NCBI GenBank assembly: GCA_003220975.1 | Contig: QHTX01000187.1 | Location: 15,085 to 21,929, forward strand | DNA from: Gemmatimonadota bacterium | GTDB taxonomy: Bacteria > Gemmatimonadota > Gemmatimonadetes > Gemmatimonadales > GWC2-71-9 | DNA: 6,845 nucleotides | Direction of reading: 5' to 3' | Shown: positions 5,760-6,845 of the stretch, one piece after another | Position numbering within the stretch: the first letter of the stretch is position 1 | How the letters are laid out: each line of letters starts with the position of its first letter | Made by a program: the position numbers and the translations under genes | Notes under the pieces: model-generated | What the model saw: the letters and a program-made list of their open reading frames with translations, nothing else | Database searches by the model: none | What the model was told of the DNA's origin: nothing

Positions 5760-5802
5760 GGTACCGGTTGAGGCTGATCTGGGCAATCAACTCCAGGAGG
5801 TG
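5760..5802 (+). promoter_or_regulatory. Conserved 5' leader, second copy, with hairpin and RBS
   Basis: GGTACCGGTTGA (5760-5771) is identical to 230-241, and AGGAGGTGTC (5795-5804) is identical to 266-275. GGTTGA (5766-5771) pairs with TCAACT (5787-5792) through five Watson-Crick pairs and one G-U, around a 15-nt loop that also contains GGGCA. Relative to the first copy the right arm differs at two positions, and both changes keep pairing. The stem ends 2 nt before the Shine-Dalgarno. Confidence 0.5.
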
Positions 5803-5806
5803 TCAA

Positions 5807-6845
5807 ATGAAACAGCGCGAGAAGATCACCCTGCTATGCGGGCTCGCGGCGTTTGCGTACGCGTGCGGCCCGGACCAGAGCCCGGTCGGTCCCGCTGCTG
5901 TGAAGCGTCTCGCAGCCGACGCGACCGAAGCCGACCAGCCGGCGTACGGCCCCTGGTCCGCGCCGGTCAACCTCGGCCCGGTCGTCAACTCGCCGTATAA
6001 CGACAATCACCCGGCCATCTCGAAGGATGGCCTGAGCCTGTACATCACGTCGGGCCGGCCGGGAGGCGTCAACGGCGCCAACGCGCTTCAATTCGAAGAG
6101 ATCTGGGTGTCGCAGCGCGCCAGCCGCGATGCCGATTGGGGAGCGCCCGTGAATCTGGGGCCGGTCATTAATGCCGTCGGCAGCAACACCGGGTCCCCGA
6201 CGTTCACCCCCGATGGGCACCGCATGTACCTCCACAGCAACAGACCTGGGCTCTGCGGGCTCGCCGACCTGTACGTCGCCCGGCGTCATGACAAGCGGGA
6301 CGACTTCGGTTGGGGGCCTCCGGAGAGCCTTGGCTGCGTGGTGAATGGCCCCTTCAACGATAACGGCCCCACGTATTTCGAGGACGAGACGACAGGGATC
6401 ACCACGCTCATCTTCACGAGCACGCGGCCCGGAGGGCCTGGAGACTTTGACATCTACCAGAGCACGCGCGTCGGCGACGAGGGCGAGTTCGGTCCCGCCG
6501 TACTGGTCCCTGAGCTTTCCGGACCGGGTCGCGATACCCGCACCGCCATCCGTCGCGACGGGCTCGAGATCTTCCTGTCGTCCGACGTCACCGGTCGTGC
6601 CGGTGGCGTCGGCAGCCAGGACATCTGGGTCGCCACGCGCGCGACAACGCTCGACCCATGGTCTACGCCGGTCAACCTCGGGCCCACGGTCAACAGCGCC
6701 GCCTTCGACGGCGCGCCGGCGCTCTCGTTCGATGGCACGACGCTCTATTTCTTCTCCGAACGCTTGGGCGGTTTCGGAAAGCGCGACCTGTATGTGACCA
6801 CGCGCGCCCGCCTCCGCGGGCCGGACGTGGCAGAGGACGCCGGGG
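5807..6845 (+). CDS. PD40-type beta-propeller repeat lipoprotein, 3' end outside the window
   Basis: The frame opens at ATG 5807 behind AGGAGGTG (5795-5802) and has no stop through 346 codons, so it is truncated by the window edge. A signal peptide ends at Cys20 (LAAFAYAC), with the same unusual A-Y-A-C lipobox as the protein at 278. From residue 50 to 335 there are five tandem repeats of about 50 residues, beginning near 50, 111, 169, 228 and 285. The pattern is W-(S/G)-x-P-V-N-L-G-P-x-(V/I)-N, then P-x-x-x-x-D-G-x-x-(L/M)-Y-(I/L), (S/T)-x-R-x-G and (D/E)-(I/L)-(W/Y)-V-(S/A/T)-x-R. This is the PD40/WD40-like repeat seen in TolB and in OmpA-associated lipoproteins, usually a binding scaffold rather than an enzyme. 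The last visible blade looks complete, so the stop is probably close. It shares promoter, leader and 23 of its first 40 residues with the haloperoxidase-like lipoprotein and is divergent from the SARP gene. The ligand is unknown. Confidence 0.88.
   Translation, partial: MKQREKITLLCGLAAFAYACGPDQSPVGPAAVKRLAADATEADQPAYGPWSAPVNLGPVVNSPYNDNHPAISKDGLSLYITSGRPGGVNGANALQFEEIWVSQRASRDADWGAPVNLGPVINAVGSNTGSPTFTPDGHRMYLHSNRPGLCGLADLYVARRHDKRDDFGWGPPESLGCVVNGPFNDNGPTYFEDETTGITTLIFTSTRPGGPGDFDIYQSTRVGDEGEFGPAVLVPELSGPGRDTRTAIRRDGLEIFLSSDVTGRAGGVGSQDIWVATRATTLDPWSTPVNLGPTVNSAAFDGAPALSFDGTTLYFFSERLGGFGKRDLYVTTRARLRGPDVAEDAG

Noticed and set aside
5652..5786. Longer form of the SARP regulator starting at 5786
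   Set aside because: The extra 45 residues have no SARP-family character and would run through the triple-box operator and the leader of the divergent gene. MIEFRLLG at 5651 is the typical family start, with AAGGGG upstream.
5800..6000. Open frames at the start of the PD40 gene, including the minus-strand frame at 5834-6289
   Set aside because: The frame from ATG 5807 has the RBS, signal peptide and repeats. The 5800 frame would start within the Shine-Dalgarno.
1..6845. CRISPR array, tRNA, rRNA, insertion sequence or integrase
   Set aside because: I saw no regular repeat-spacer pattern, cloverleaf, conserved rRNA segment or transposase-like protein on either strand.

Overview
The window is a high-GC bacterial segment of four intact or near-intact genes plus one broken gene. 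A BTAD/SARP-type regulator fused to a TolB-like domain and TPRs, lipoproteins with a 'VGP...ADA' tail after the lipidated Cys, and very GC-rich codon usage suggest a Gemmatimonadota-like organism. This placement is an inference from style; there is no rRNA or marker gene to confirm it.

Layout. 1-277 has no gene I can support. It holds two SARP-like operator/promoter clusters (about 35-77 and 170-212), a perfect inverted repeat (156-175) and a conserved leader with a strong RBS. 278-1558 (+) encodes a lipoprotein of the vanadium-haloperoxidase/PAP2 superfamily with all expected active-site positions. 1579-1620 is a terminator-like hairpin between convergent genes. On the minus strand, 3203-2700 encodes a TlpA-like thioredoxin. 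It is followed after 31 nt by an outer-membrane beta-barrel gene (2668-1628) whose signal peptide is cut from the mature protein by one in-frame TGA (2588-2590). 5651-3324 (-) encodes the membrane-anchored SARP regulator. 5807 to the right edge (+) is a second lipoprotein, made of five PD40-like repeats and divergent from the regulator; its 3' end is outside the window.

How it fits together. The strongest signal is regulatory. Three clusters share one geometry: three boxes of consensus GTSACG starting exactly 11 bp apart, then AAACTGG starting 16 bp after the start of the third box. Read as heptamers (GTSACGC), the last repeat lies 8 bp upstream of a -10-like YAAACT. That is the architecture known for Streptomyces SARP activators. 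In the two clusters that precede genes, the third box ends exactly 81 nt before the ATG, and the 5' leader, RBS and first ~40 codons are also conserved, although the two mature proteins are unrelated. One cluster sits in the divergent intergenic region beside the SARP gene. The proposed system is a membrane-tethered SARP controlling a set of lipoproteins that share a portable promoter-leader-signal-peptide cassette.
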